A DNA stretch of 64,000 nucleotides, from assembly GCF_032362555.1 (NCBI RefSeq), contig NC_083520.1, positions 2,046,001 to 2,110,000 on the forward strand. The letters are read 5' to 3'. The notes below the pieces were generated by a model, which saw only the letters and a list, made by a program, of their open reading frames with translations, was not told where the DNA came from and did no database searches. The translations under genes were made by a program, and so were the position numbers. This DNA is from Amyelois transitella. Lineage: Eukaryota; Arthropoda; Insecta; Lepidoptera; Pyralidae. This document shows, piece by piece, positions 35,501 through 49,400 of this stretch; position 1 is the first letter of the stretch; each line of letters starts with the position of its first letter.

Positions 35501-38500
35501 ATTTATTAATTTATGTACACAGAAAACATTGAGACTGATAATCACAAGAAACAAAATTACAAAGGTTATGCTTATTTCAAAAGAAATCTCTTCCAGCAGA
35601 ACCGAGATAGGAGACATGATGGAAAGGGTAACAGGCGTGTACTCCACTCACACAACTAATTATAGACATACATAAACTAATACATAAATAAAATATTATA
35701 AAATACATATGTAAAAATACCAAATAATAAACTTACATAAAAAATAAACAAAATATACTAAACTAGCTATGCCCGCGACTTCTTCCGCGCGGAATAGTTA
35801 TTTTAGGCATCATTGAAACCCTCAAGGATGAATAATTTTCCTCGTTTTTTTTTTATATTTTCCATTATTTCTCCGCTCCTAAAAGTTGCAGCGTGATGTT
35901 ATATAGCCTTAAGCCTTTCTCGATAAACTGTCTATTCAGCACAAAAAAAATTTTTCAATTCGAACCAGTACTTCCTGAGATTAGCGCGTTCAAACAAACA
36001 AACATACTCTTCAGCTTTATAATATTAGTATAGATTAGCAAGGCTTTTAATAGGTAATAATTTTAAACTTAATTGCAGGAAATATATACCAGTGGGCTAT
36101 CACGGACGATCGAGCTCTATAGTGCCGTCCGGGACGCCGGTACGGCGACCGTACGGGCAGACGCAGCCCGTTGACGGTAAGACTATTTGTATCATATCAT
36201 ACTACATATGATATCTCATGCTTAATATCCGATTGTAGGATACATTCGCGCGCAGATAAATCTACATATATATTAATTTGCCTTCGACTGTACACTTGAG
36301 CACAAAGATAGACGTACTATAATAGTTAAAAAAGTTTCATTATTTAATTTTATAGTACGAGATTTTAACATACCTATATAGAATCACACAACTCTTACAG
36401 AGATTACATATTTCCAATTGCCACGACACGGCGTACTCCTTTCGCTTCATCAACATTGATAAATATTTTCATGCTAGCTCGTCAGTTTAGGGCAACCCTT
36501 GACCTGAACTTTCTCAAGGACGTTCAGAAATATAACAATTTAAAAAAATATATTTAGTTGACTTAGTTTGATTTTGTATTCCTTGCATTAAGGGAATAAG
36601 TATCCAAAGAGTATGTAAAGAAAGTACTTTGTGAGAATACATGACAGAAACAATGTATTCTCTCGTCCACATTCTATTCTAAGTTTGGATAATTGTGAAG
36701 GTGACGTTATTGAAGAAAATGCTGCAGTGCAGTTTCTTACCGCTTCTTCTGCACTGACGCCTTGGAAGCGGCAGTAAACTTAGTTTTAAGTAATTTATTT
36801 GACGTCAACCAATGTTGTTAAACCATACGTTTTGACAATTATTAAGCAATATGAAGTATCCTATAATAATAAATAAAAATTTTGAATTTTACATTTGAAT
36901 TTATTTGAATTTTAATATTTCATTTGTCGTGTCACGTCTTCCAGGTGCAGACCCAGTGTTCGGTCCATGTCGCCTAATGGATTTCGAACTGGAAATGGCT
37001 GCCTTTGTAGGTGGTCCTCCCACCAAGCTGGGAGAGAGAGTCACAGCTAATCAAGCTGAAGATAGACTGTTTGGATTGGTGCTTATGAACGATTGGAGCG
37101 GTGAGGAATTGTACTTATGTCATGTATTCTTGGTAATTAGGTTTGTTTTGAATTTTTTTTATAATATGACCTTGATAAGCGATCCTCCATCAAGCTGCGG
37201 GAGAGAGTCACAGCTAATCAAGCTGAAGTTAGACTGTTTGGATTGGTGCTTATGAACGATTGGAGCGGTGAGAAATTGTACTTATGTCACGTATTCTTAA
37301 TAATTAGGTTTAATTTGAAAAAAATAATAATATAAGCCTTGATAAACGATCCTCCATCAAGCTGGGGGAGAGAGTTACAGACTAAGTATCTGAAGATGGA
37401 CTGTTTGGATTGGTGAGAAATTGTACTTATATGTTTTGGAGTGATGAGAAATTATACTTATTGAGGAATTGGACTTATATCATGGTAATCGGTGTTAAAG
37501 TTTTAAAATTTGGCATTAAATGACTTTAGTAAGCGCCTTTTGGCCTTTTACGCAAGAATAAGGCAGTTGCAATTGTGGAAAATAAACTGTTATGTAATTT
37601 CTTCTCATACCAGCAAGGGACATCCAAAAATGGGAGTATGTTCCACTCGGCCCGTTCACAGCCAAGAACCTGGGTACCTCCATCTCCCCCTGGGTGGTGA
37701 CCGTCGAGGCGCTGCGCCCCTACATCGTGGGGAACTTCCCGCAGGACCCGAAGCCGTTCCCGTACCTGACACATGAGGATAATTTCAATTTTGATATCAA
37801 GCTGGAAGTGGATTTGAAAAGTTAGTTCATTGTGATTTTTAAACTGTTATAATAATTTTATATATTGCTTTCATAGCGAAGGTTAGTAACTTGCGACTGT
37901 TATATGGTAAATAATTCTGATAAAGACGTGATATTTGTGTACTATGTATAGCTGGGGTGGTAAGTCTAAAAGATTTATTTCTTTTTTTTTTAGTTGGTCA
38001 ATATAATAGAAATGCTAAACAAAGTTAGCTTAAAACAACATAACATATAACAACGTCTTTATTTCCTGCGGGGTAGACAGAGCCAACAGAAATCATCAAA
38101 ACACTGAAAGGCTACATTCAACTGTTGGGCTTAATGATAGAATTGAGATTCAAATAGTGACAGGTTGCTAGTTCATCGCCTAAGAGGAATCCCAATTATA
38201 TAAGCCTTTAACGACAACCATGGGAAAGAGATGGAGTGGTCCTATTCTTTGTTTCTTTTGGTGCCAAAAACCACACGGCAGCTTAGCAAACGAATACATT
38301 TTATTGATTCTATAATACTTTTTACTAGCGGACAAATCCCCCGTGGTGACGACTATAAGCCGAAGCAACTACCGCTACATGTACTGGACAGCCAAGCAGC
38401 AGTTGGCTCAGCAAACCGTCACGGGCTGCAACCTCAACCCTGGGGACCTGCTGGGCACCGGCACTATCAGCGGAGAGGTAACGATGGCATCCCACCGGGG

Positions 38501-40052
38501 TATGGAAGACCAAGTGTCTGGATGTACTAGAATAAATCTAGATGCAAGAAAATTCAAATGTCATTATAGTACATTATGGCTTAATGGCCAAATGATCAAT
38601 TCGTCCAAATGCTTTATTGAGTAGTCGTTGGCCGCGAACTTAGACACAAACATACATACAAAAAATCGTTCGGTCAAATATATTCGCTGTTGCCAAGTTA
38701 GGTGGTTGTTTCAGAGTCATGGGTAATGTCCTAGCTATGATGATTTAATTTGAGGTTACTGGTTAACGATGGTCGATTGGTCCCCCAATTATTTGTATCT
38801 CTACCAATTTTTTTAAGAGTGTTAAACTTTTATTTAAAGACGACCTCTTCGTTAGAAATTGGAAATAGAAGGCCAAAAAGATATACAAGTAGATAGATAG
38901 ACTCTTTATTGCACCATAATAAATAGAAAAACAAAAACAAACACAGGTAATGAGGTACAAAGGCGGACTTATCGCTAAAGCAATCTCTTCCAGACAACCT
39001 TTGGGCGCAATACGTATAAAATAAAATACAAAGCATAAATATACCTACTATAAATCTACACTAATATTATAAAGAGGAAAACTTTGTTTGTTTGTTTGTT
39101 TGGTTGTAATGAATAGGCTCAAAAACTACTGGACCGATTTTAAAAATTCTTTCACCATGCGAAAGCTCCATTATCCACGAGTAACATAGACTATATTTTA
39201 TTTTGGAAAAAAATAGGGTTCCGTAATATATTTGGATTTTTCGGACACAAACTGAAAAAAATCAACCAAAAAGTTACTTATTTTGCGTACGCTGCCTAAA
39301 CTACAAAAGATAGAACCATAAAATGTTTAAATTAATTGTAGATCTTATAAATATCTACAAAAAAGTCCGCGACACACTATACCTATCTATGTCGAGTGAG
39401 GCACAACAACCACATTTTTATTTAAATATCTTGAATTTTTTTTGGTCTACATTTAAACGCGTTTTTTTTACTCATGCTATTAATCCTTATCAAAATAAAT
39501 AATTTCATTTCATCAATAAGTACAGTTTATGTAGATAATATTTGGTCTTTGAATGATTAAAATTGGACGTTTGGTTTTGAAGTTGTGGTGAAATTAAAAT
39601 ATTACGATTTCTGCTGCACGGCCCGGGACTGCAGGCAGAAGTGACACTTTTGCCGGGAGCAAGACTTAGTTAGCCGCTTTGCGGGCGGTCCTTTAGTTAG
39701 TTCTAATAGAGATATATTTAGTATCGGCTGTGCATCCGTGCGAAGCCGGGGCGGGTCGCTAGTACATAATACATTGAGGAACTCCTCAAAGAAAGCACAA
39801 CCTGGATAAAAACGTGATGATAAATGAAGGAAATTATTTCATTTTCAGACTCCGGACTCCTACGGGAGCATGCTAGAGCTGTCTTGGAGGGGCACCAAAC
39901 CCCTCCGCCTGTTGAACGGAGAAGAGAGGAAGTTCCTGCAAGATGGCGACACTGTCATACTGCGAGGTCACTGCGTGAATGAAGCCGGGACGAGAATAGG
40001 CTTTGGAACATGCGAGGGAAAATTGTTGCCGGCCATACCTTTTGAAGAATAG
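32512..40052 (+). CDS. FAH: Fumarylacetoacetase, 9 exons
   Basis: This hydrolyses 4-fumarylacetoacetate to fumarate and acetoacetate, the last step of tyrosine degradation, in the cytosol. Exons: 32512-32595, 33106-33213, 34155-34279, 34772-34912, 36079-36176, 36945-37100, 37614-37820, 38329-38477, 39849-40052. They total 1272 nt, i.e. 423 aa, against 419 in human as I recall. The N-terminal SH3-like domain spans ~1-118. The catalytic domain shows DYTDFYSS with the metal ligand Asp127, general-base His134 in HHATNVG, the metal ligands Glu200 and Glu202 in DFELEMA, Asp235 in MNDWSARDIQ, then [11 protein letters not shown] and LLGTGTISG. All joins keep phase. Exon 6's 3' part is repeated twice in intron 6. 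Exon 4's acceptor region has been rebuilt by a LINE insertion. The stop lies 374 bp before the start of the next gene, so their 3' and 5' regions are tightly packed. Confidence 0.97.
32750..32795. repeat. Perfect 21-bp-arm palindrome with 4-nt loop
   Basis: Arms 32,750-32,770 and 32,775-32,795 are exact inverse copies around AGGT, in FAH intron 1. The core TTAGGTAACTAGGTAGTTAC is itself nearly symmetric. Confidence 0.9.
33345..33535 (+). repeat. RTE LINE 3' end (family B)
   Basis: It reads TCTTGATCAAATAAAGACGT, then the GCCGAGCTTGCATGAAGAGA block and a (TATG)n tail. A short internal duplication (GTTATGTTATGAATG) is present. It lies in FAH intron 2. Confidence 0.8.
34428..34620 (-). repeat. 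SINE-like repeat A, partial
   Basis: It runs from GTCACGTCTATCCCTTGCGG to CGCCTTTTACGATG in FAH intron 3. The outer part (CCATGGGAAAGAG onward) is missing. Confidence 0.75.
34636..34761 (+). mobile_element. RTE LINE 3' end (family B) with 12-bp duplication at an FAH acceptor
   Basis: The body is 34,648-34,749. ATATAGATTGAT is present at both 34,636-34,647 and 34,750-34,761. The AG of the exon 4 acceptor is at 34,770-34,771, so the insertion split the intron only 10 bp from the splice site. Confidence 0.9.
35160..35385 (+). repeat. Dispersed repeat H-like, decayed
   Basis: It carries AATCGATCCAGCGGTTTAGC, CAGACTTTCGCGTTTATAAT and ATTAGCAAGGGAT. It lies in FAH intron 4. Confidence 0.55.
35495..35610 (-). 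repeat. Repeat K, partial
   Basis: It shares AGAAATCTCTTCCAGCAGAA with the other K copies. It lies in FAH intron 4. Confidence 0.45.
35762..36035 (+). repeat. Helitron-like repeat F
   Basis: It starts TAGCTATGCCCGCGACTTCT and ends TTATAATATTAGTATAGAT, about 45 bp before the FAH exon 5 acceptor. The blocks match those at 29,545 and 30,886. Confidence 0.8.
36380..36530 (-). repeat. RTE LINE 3' end (family B), minus, decayed
   Basis: It shows inverse blocks AATTGCCACGACACGG, CTTTCGCTTCATCAACATT and ACCCTTGACCTGAACTTTCT. It lies in FAH intron 5. Confidence 0.65.
36655..36925 (+). repeat. Repeat J, near-complete
   Basis: It runs TCTCGTCCACATTCTATTCT through TTACCGCTTCTTCTGCACTG to an AATAAAAATTTTGAATTT tail. 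It nearly matches 56,208-56,460. It ends about 20 bp before the exon 6 acceptor of FAH. The TTGAATTT-rich end looks like a LINE tail. Confidence 0.75.
37014..37460 (+). repeat. Tandem array: FAH exon 6 end plus donor, about 2.6 copies
   Basis: The unit begins in exon 6 at CCTCCCACCAAGCTGGG (about 37,016), recurs at about 37,184 and again at about 37,351, a period near 167 bp. Copy 2 retains the coding end and donor (GATTGGAGCGGTGAGAAATT). Copy 3 is eroded. Only the first copy has an acceptor and a correct frame, so the others are intronic relics. Confidence 0.9.
38045..38281 (-). repeat. SINE-like repeat A
   Basis: A somewhat diverged copy (ACGTCTTTATTTCCTGCGGG to AACCACACGGCA) ending 48 bp before the FAH exon 8 acceptor. 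Confidence 0.75.
38885..39035 (-). repeat. LINE-tail-like repeat K
   Basis: On the minus strand it ends GCAATAAAGAGTCTATCTAT with a (CTAT)n tail. The block GGCGGACTTATCGCTAAAGC matches 4,755. It lies in FAH intron 8. Confidence 0.65.
39056..39765 (-). mobile_element. Helitron-like non-autonomous element I, about 710 bp
   Basis: Read on the minus strand it starts ACTAGCGACCCGCCCCGGCT and ends TTTATAATATTAGTGTAG, sharing its head with the G copies at 48,175 and 49,905. There is no coding capacity. The class is inferred from the known abundance of such elements in Lepidoptera. It lies in FAH intron 8. Confidence 0.6.
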
Positions 40053-40425
40053 TTGATATAGCTTTTTTGTACTGATTTTGGAAGTATATATTGTGTTTAT
40101 TACTTTTTGCGTTTTATTTTGTACCTTTAGTAATAGAATATCGGTTGAAAAATTAATTATAATTTTCACTTTTTTACACGAGAAAGACTACCAATGCCTA
40201 AGGCCAACTCTGAGCGATGGAAAGGTGGATAATCTATTTGTATTCGTCTTTCTGTTAAGTACACACGTCATAGGCTGTAAGGAAATTTCGTCTTTGCCGA
40301 CAAGTATAATTTTCTTTTATTTGACATTGACAAATGACAATTGTGACGGAAAAAAAGAAATTGATTTTGTGGTGAAGAACAATTTTATATGATTTCTGAT
40401 TATTTCTACAAAAGTTCAATGAAAA

Positions 40426-43400
40426 ATGGTATATTACTGCTGTGTAAATGGTTGCAATAATAATAGTAAGAAGAGGGATCCAAATCATGTTATATCATAC
40501 CACACGTAAGTAGTTCTTCAGCAAATAATATCGATTGCAAATAGCTATTGTTGTTTACTGTTTTCGTATATTTTAAAAGTAAATCAAAGTTTATTGCTTC
40601 AGTTTCCTAATAGTTTAACAGGGTAATTATTGGCCCTGCCTGAAACACTTAACTATATACAGCGGAAAATCTTAAGTTCAATGACTAATATCATTACTGA
40701 ATTTAATGCCAATCATTTTTAATAGTTATTAGTTGATTTCTATTTAAACTTATTATAGCTACGTATAAATCTGAAACTCTAAAATGTGCTTTTAGATTGT
40801 ACATAATCGCTTCAAACAATTTTTTTCATATCTTCCACACACAAGTATTAAATTGTCATTATTTCCTAGTTTCCCTTCAAACCTTGAAGTAAAGCAGAAA
40901 TGGCTGCGAGCGATCGGACGGCCTACCTGGGAGCCCCCGAGCTACACTCGCATTTGCAGTGCTCACTTTGATCAGGAGTATGTCAACCATGACAGCCACC
41001 GAGCAAGGCTCAAGGATGAAGCTTACCCCATTTATAATTTACCAGTAACTATAATCTTATTGTTTTTATTTTCCTTATTAAAGAGAAACTTAGTTATACT
41101 GGTTGCTTCCATACTGGTCTGCACAGCATGTAGATTGTACATGTAAATCTTGTGAAAGTATTTTAAATGAACAAATCTTTTTTTAATAGGTGTTTAGTAA
41201 GGCACCAAGCTAGCCAGTGAAATATCTTTCAGTATTGTAACTAAAGGATATGCTTATAAACATGGGGTTCCTCTTGTAGGCAATGAGTTAACAACCAGTC
41301 ACTATTTGAAACTCAATTCCATCATAAATCCATACAGCTGTACATGGCCTTTCAGTTTTTTCAAGACTGTTGGCTGTGTCTGCTCTGCAAGGGTAATATA
41401 TGTGACTATATGAACATATATTGTAACTATATCATGAAAGGAATAAAGAAATTGTTATATATATGTGTAATTATTTCTTTCTATTTTCACATAAAATATT
41501 CTACCAATTATAACAATTTAATTTAAAGGTCTCCAGAAGCCAATGTGTGCTAACATAATCTAAAAGAAATAATCTTTTATTTTCAGCCCAATTCAAATTT
41601 TGAGGCAACAGATATGGAAGTCTGCCGGATATGCCTTGACACTGACTCCAAACTTTACAGCCTCCAGGAAGGTCTGCTTAAAGAATGTATGGAAACCATC
41701 ACAGGCTTTAATGTGAGTGTACAATAATTATGTGCTGATGTTATAAACATAAATAGATATGTCAGTGTAACTTGGACGTGGGTGATGAAAACTCAAAGAT
41801 GAGAGATAATTTAGGACAGATTGATAACTATTTTAAAGGTATTTTTATCAACATCAGCATCCCAGTGTCTATACCTGCAACATTATGCTGAGTCAGGACC
41901 ATTTCACTGTCCATCATTGTTTGTGGTACATACATGCACATTGCACATTCTCTTTTGTTATTACTATTATTGACGGCCTCTGTGGCGCAGCGGTAGTGCG
42001 CTTGCCTGTGGCACCGGGGGTCCCAGGTTCGAATCCCAGCCAGGGCATGATGAGAACGAACTATCTCCAATTGGCCTGGGTCTTGAATGTTTATCTTTAT
42101 AAGTATTTATTTTAAAATATAGGTATATTGTTGAGTTAGTATCTCGTAACACAAGGCTCGAATTGCCCCATAAATATTTTTATTTTATTTATTATGTAAC
42201 CAACAAATGTATTGTGATAATGAATAAAGCTTTTTATCTATCTATCTTAAATGGGTATAAATTGTGATAATTTTTCCTAAAATTCATTACCTCAGTATTT
42301 TCATTTTATTTTATACTATACCTACCTCATGTCATATAATAATTTCAGGATAAATATAACATAGAAGGTCTGCCTCGGTATGTATGCTACGAATGTGCAG
42401 GACTACTGAAGAAGTGTTACAGGCTGGTGCAAAGGAGCTTGACAGCTCAGGCCACGCTGCTTGACATTTTTGCTACTAATGGACAGGTCAGATTCCTAAT
42501 TAAAGATAAAGAACGAAGAAATCATATTCTTAAAAACAATTATGTAAACCAATCAACAGGGCTATACATACATACATACATAAAATCAAGCCTTTTTCCG
42601 GGAGGCGGAGACTACATCTTTCCACTTGCCACGATCTCGGCATACTTCCATCTCTTCATTCACATTCATAACTATCTTCATGCAAGCTCGGCGGTTTCGG
42701 GTACTCTTGACCTGACCCTTTGCCAGGAGTGCTATATTGTCATTATTTGCGAGGCCAACGATAGGTGTTCCATTTGAAAAAAAGATACTAAACTAACACA
42801 AGTGTCTCAATACTAAGGTACAAATATTGGAGTACGGCTTACGGCCTGTTTGCGGGAGCTGACACTTGTACTTGGTTGAATTAATTATATAATATGTAGT
42901 CCTATACTTTATTCCAAGAAAACTTGAACTGATGAGCTTGCATGAAGGGAGTTTTGAATGTGAATGAAATGAAAGAAGAATGCGGTAATTATGGCAAATT
43001 TAAAGAAGTATAGTGTCTGCCTAAGTGTTCTGGAAAGAGGCGTGATTTTATCTATGTATGTAAAGCAAGAAAGTGCTGACAACTTTATTGATACATATGA
43101 ATTATTTAAAACAAAATAAAATTAGTGCCGTGTGGTTCCCGGTATCAGTAGGAAATATAATAGGACTACTCGCATCTCTTTCCCATTGATGTCGTAAAAG
43201 GAGACTTGGGGATTGGCTTATAAACTTGGGATTCTTCTTTAAGGCGATGGGCTAGCAACAGCTGAACTGTTTTTGTTGGTTCTATCTACCCCGCAAGGGA
43301 TATAGACGTGATGATGATATGTACAATAAAATTATGGCAAGTAATCAATTCTCCTCTTAATGCTTATTTATGTGTATTTTCTATTTCAGATTACAAAATC

Positions 43401-46400
43401 GCTAATCAGGAAACAAGAAAGAGATCATTTGAACCTAAAATCGTCATTAGTGTCTCACACAACCACTCCAACATATTTATTCGAATTCAAATATGATGAA
43501 GACCAACAATATTCGTGTCTAACTAATAGCGAATTTATCATACACTCATATGAGAACAAGACTGAAATTAATAATACTATCCATATACTTAATAATGAAT
43601 TGGTTAATAGTGATTTAGTTAATAGTGAAAATAAAGACTTTGTTGCTGTCGAATCGGATATTAAGAATGTGATGAAATCCGAAGTGAAATGTGAATATTT
43701 AAGTGATGATGATGTGAGAAATGACGGTGCGGACAGTGACTCCACTAGTGATATATGTTTAGCGGAACTTAGCGATAGAAAGTATAAAAATAATAGAAGT
43801 GACTGCGAAGTTGTTGTCAAAGAAAATTGTAAGAATAAGGTAATTTTACATACATACAAAATGGTCACGTCTATATCCCTTGTGGGGTAGACAGAGCCAA
43901 CAGTCTTGAAAAGACTGATAGGCCACGCACAGCTATTTAGCTTATTGATAGAATTGAGATTCAAATAGCGACAGGTTGCTAGCCCATCGCCTAAAAAAAG
44001 AATCCCAAGTTTGTAAGCCTATCCCTTAGTCGCCTTTTACGACATCCATGGGAAAGAGATGGAAAGGAAGGTAATTTTAACAGAAAAATAAACTATAGTA
44101 AGTAGTAATATTTAATTACCAAAGATAAATTCAACATACATACAAACATATAATCACGTCTTTATTAAAAGACTGAGAGGCCATGTTCTATTAATAAATA
44201 CTACAGGTATTAAAAGCGCACGTAACATACCTTTATTGGACGTTTCGAATCATGTTAAAGTCGCCTTATACGCGTTTAATCTTTATTAATTACTAGAGGC
44301 CGCCCGCAATTTCATCCGCATGGAAACCCTATCAATCCCGCGGGAACTCCGGGATAAAAAGTAGCCTATATGTTATTCTGGATTTTCAGCTACCCACATA
44401 CCAAATTTCATAGTAATTGGTTCAGTAGTTATTGCGTGAAAGAGTAAAAAACATCCATACGGACATCCTGACATACAAACTTTCGCATTTATAATTACTC
44501 TAGTAGTTTATAATGTTCTTTCCTTTTTTAGGTTAAGAAGAAAATTGATAGAAGTGAAAAGTCTAAAAGGACATCTCTTGATGGTTTTACTCCAGACGAG
44601 ATAAATATGCAGGAACATTTCAATATTGTTAAACTAACAGTAAGTGTTAGCCAAACTAATATTTTTAATTGGAAAGTAGTTATGTTTATTTCTCGTGATT
44701 TCTTCAATGTCTATAAATGCCCAATAAAGTACTGACCAAAATTCATGAAATTTAACACAAATATACACTATATACTGTACTTTAGTTTTAATACTAACCG
44801 ATGCTCCTACGGTGAGGGAAAACATCGCGAGGAAACGTGCACAATTGCACATTCATGCAACTGGATATGCAACCATGATCTAATACGGGTTAGGTTCCCC
44901 TGCAAAGGTTGCGGAGGTCAGACGGTCGCTTTCTGACCCACCCAATCCAAGATCCAAGGTCAAAGGCATACCCCGGGCTCCTCTCCAGAGTTGTGACGAT
45001 GCAACCGGGACTACAGCCAGGAAGAAGAACTTACAAGTCATATTGTTCTCTAAACATCACAAATTGTAGTAATGAATATTTGAGTAAAGGAAAGGTATGG
45101 TATGGTAAAGGGTCAGGTCAAAAGTACCCGAAACCGCCGAGCTTGCATGAAGAGAGTTATGAATGTGGATGAAGCGAAGGAAGTATGCAGAGATCGTGGC
45201 AAGTGGAAAGAAGTAGTCCCTGCCTACCCCTCCGGGAAAGAGGCGTGATTTTATGTATGAATGTATGTTATATTTTACTATTTACCAGCTCGAAGAACAA
45301 ATCGAGGACTGGAAGAAAACGGTGGAGAATCGCCCATGGAAAGCTGTGACCAAGGGTAGGGTTTACCAATGTGATATATGCCACAAGATATTCGCTCACA
45401 TCACGACGTATCAGACTCATCTAATGTGCCACGATCCGGTGAGATTTTTATACTATTTTTTTTATTTCCCTTTCTATCTTTCCATCTCTCCTCTTTTCTC
45501 TCTCTTCTCTTCTACTCTTCTATTTTATTCTAACATGTTATAGTTACAGGGTTATTTTAAAATCAGAAAGAAAATTACATTTTACATGTTGTGAAAAGAT
45601 TGACTTTATTATTTTATTGACAGATTATTTACGGTTGACTACTCGACAACAACTCATTCGGAACTTTTTCATTTGGAACTTTTGGAAAAAGACGCCCGTC
45701 TCCAATCGATATTCCCCTTTTTTGAAGTCAAATAAATTTTTAAAACCTTTTCCTTAGTGCAAGAAACAATTTAACCAAAACGGTTCAATGAAACGCGTGA
45801 TAATCGCGGGTAAACATACATACATACAGGTCAAACTGAGAATCACTTTTTTTGAAGGCAAAGTTAAATATTAATCGTATTGATGTCACTTGAAATTGAG
45901 GTATAATCTTTATTTTCAGAGCCGAGGCAATGTGGAATGTTTGGTTTGCAAGCTGCGGTTCAAAAGCGAGTCTCAAATGAAGACTCACGCCAAACGCTCG
46001 CACGGCAAGAAGTTTTATTGCAAGGCGTGTCCTAAAGTCTTCAATAACAGGTATGTGTATTCAATTAAATGTCACTTTAACTTACTTAAACGTAAATACA
46101 TGTCACTTAATCTGTATGTTCTTATAAGGTAGGTACTTCAAATGTATTTCAAATTTTCATTTATGTGGTTTGTAGTCTTTAAAACCTATGAGCGTTGGTC
46201 AAATTCTTTGAGATGCCCGATTAAAATGCATGATGCACATGAAGGCACAGGTTCAAATCCTATTAATTTAACGTTTTTTCTGACTTATGTATATTGAATA
46301 CTAACTGATGAACTGAACTTATAATGAGGGAACACATCATGACAAAATCTGTATATTCCGGCAACTGGATGTGTAACCGTAATTCAATACGGTTTACATT

Positions 46401-49400
46401 TCCCTGCAAAAGGTTGTGATAACAATCATTGCCAAAGGTCCACCTCTGGCTCCTCTCCAAAGACGTGATCGAAGATGAGGCCAGTTGAGAAAAAAAAAAT
46501 ATATGAAAAACCTATACATATCCACCAGCAACATGGCGAAGAAGCACCAGAAGCGGCACTCGGGCCACGTGTACGCGTGCGGCGCGTGCGCCTTCCGCTC
46601 GCGGCACGAGTCGTGCCTCAGCGCGCACGCGCGGGCGCAGCATGCGCGCGCCGCCTGCGCCGCGTGCGGCCGGCCCGCGCGCGGCCGCCGCGGCCTGCGG
46701 CAGCACTGGGCCGCCGCGCATCCCGGACTGCCGGTGAGCTTCCGATGGTGTCGTGTGGTTCCCGGCCATTTAAAAATGGGGAACCGTACCCTCTCTCTCG
46801 TAAATATCGTAAAAACAGCTAAATGAATAAGAACATTCATCTAATGCAGCTATACTCAACCTGCGGCCCGCTAAGCCTTTTTAATTGACCCCACTTTGAA
46901 GTTCCCATGTTTCATTCTATTTTAAGAAGATTTAAAAACCTTCAGCAAGTACTGGAAAGTGAGCAAAACGCCGTAGTTTTACATCGAGGTATGTTAAATC
47001 AACAAAGTAAATACACTGTTATCTCTGATTTATTTTTTATTTATCACCTAATAATTTCTCGCTTGCGGCCCGAAATCCCATGACGGAAACGGTTTTTGAC
47101 CCAAGTATAAAAAATGTTGAGTATGGCTGATCTAATGCATCTTTTACCATGATAGATCATGCGCGATAGGTTCTCGCGCGGGGCAGGTGAGAGTGACCAG
47201 GATAAAAGCTAGGAGGCACAATAAAAGAAAAACTAACGGTATCTAGCTAAAACTATATCTATGAATATATATTAAGGCAAAAATATTCTAATATTTTTTA
47301 GCATAACAAACTTTTTTCTAGCAATGGCAGTATATATGACTTATTAAAAAGTTTGTCTCTCAACTTTTTAGGAGCCAGAAAATATAACTAACACAGAATA
47401 CCGTTGTGAGGAATGCAACTTGAACTTCAGTACAGAGGGCGCTCGGCGCGTACATCTTCTTACTTCTGCGCAACACAGGAAGAAGACTGACAATGGGTGA
47501 GTATCTTTTAGTAGGTACACACGGCTCAAGTCATACTTGGGCTACTTCCTATTACTTAGTATAGATTTTGTTGATAGGTACATCTTTGTCGCAAAGTTCA
47601 GTGCGGTTTTATTTATAGCTGACTTAATATTATAGCTGCTGAATTCAAACAAACAAACTATAGCGGGAGCTATGATTCAGCTCGACCGCCACCAAAGGGA
47701 AGATCTTCCGCCAGGCTATGTGTGATGCCTGGGGAACCGCGGCTCCGACGATGTTGTGTCGGAGGTTGTATATACAGCTCCAATCCATGAAATCTTTGAA
47801 ATCGCGATTTGGATTCTTCGCTGCTATTGGCTGAGCGCGTCAATTTCTTCGCGATGATGGACAGTTGTTGTGTGATTGGATGTTGTGACGAGTGGCGTAG
47901 AGATATCGCCACAAAAAAAACTCTTCAGCTTTATAATAGTTTATAAATTATAAATCAATAATACTTTTTGTATACTCTTTCAGCACCACACTCCCACCAG
48001 ACCCGTCTCTCAAGAACACGTGTAAATCTTGCGGTCTACAGTTCACGTCGCAAAAGGAAATGTTGAGCCACAGTCGCGAGCAACATCCGCGCCACAAATA
48101 CAAGAAGATATGGCGACAACCGGGCGACAGTTACCCGACCAACTGCGAATTTGTGAGTATTTTTATATATACTAACTAGCGACCCGCCCCGGCTTCGCAC
48201 GGGTGCAAAATTCGGAAAAAAATATACATAAAAACCCTCCTCTTGAATCACTCTAACTGTTACAAAAATCCGCATCAAAATCCGTTGCCTAATTTTAAAG
48301 ATTTAAGCATACAGACAAACAGACTAAAATAGCGACTTTGTTTTATACTATGTAGTGATAGTGATATTATAAAGCTGAAGAGTTCGGCTTCACCGAGTAA
48401 GGCTTTAGGCTATATAACATTACGCTACAATTTTTAGTAAGTAATGGAAAATGTGAAAAAATAAACGGGGAAAATAATTATTCATCCTTGAGGGCTTAAA
48501 TGATGCCCGAAATAACTATTTCACGCGGATGAAGTTGCGGGCACAGCTAGTTATGTATATACAACTAACACACATCACGCGTCATTCCCGTAGAGGTAGA
48601 TATAGACTAATTTTTTTCACATACATACATATAATCACGTCTATATCCCTTGCGGGGTAGACAGAGCCGACAGTCTTAAAAAGACTAATAGGCCACGTTC
48701 AGCTGCTTGGCTTAATGATAGAATTGAGATTCAAATTGTGACAGGATGCTAGCATGTCGCCTAAAGGAAAATGCCAAGTTTATGAGCCTATCCCTTAGTC
48801 GCCTTTAACGACATCCATGGGAAAGAGATCGAGTGGTCCTATTCTTTTTTCTATTGGTGCCGGGAACCACACGGCACAAAAAGTAACACTAAATCTTTTC
48901 ACTTGCTACAATATCTGTTTATACATGTTCATCTGTTTAAGGTACCTACATTTGACGAGTTCTTTCGCCAAAACTTACCTGATTTGATCAAGATTCCTTC
49001 CCCTTCCAGCATTCATAGTGCATAAATACATAAAATCACGCCTCTTTCCCGGAGGGGTAGGCAGAGACTACCTCTTTCCACTTGCCACGATCTCTGCATA
49101 CTTCCATCGCTTCATCCACATTCATAACTCTCTTCGTACAAGCATTCATAGTCTCCTTGTATATTTGCTTAGTCAATCTCTTTATTGAGTAAAGTTTTAT
49201 GTTTAATTATAGTGCGGCGTGACAGTGAAAACAAGATGGGACCACTGGTGGCATGTTCGTCGTCAGCATCCCAAAGAGAAAGACTCGTATAGGCGGGTGT
49301 ACACCGCCGTCTGCGAGACCTGCGGCAAGGGATTTCAGGTAGTTTGTTTGTCGTGTGTGCTAGTCATAAAAGGATCAGTGTCAAAAAAAAAAATAAGTTT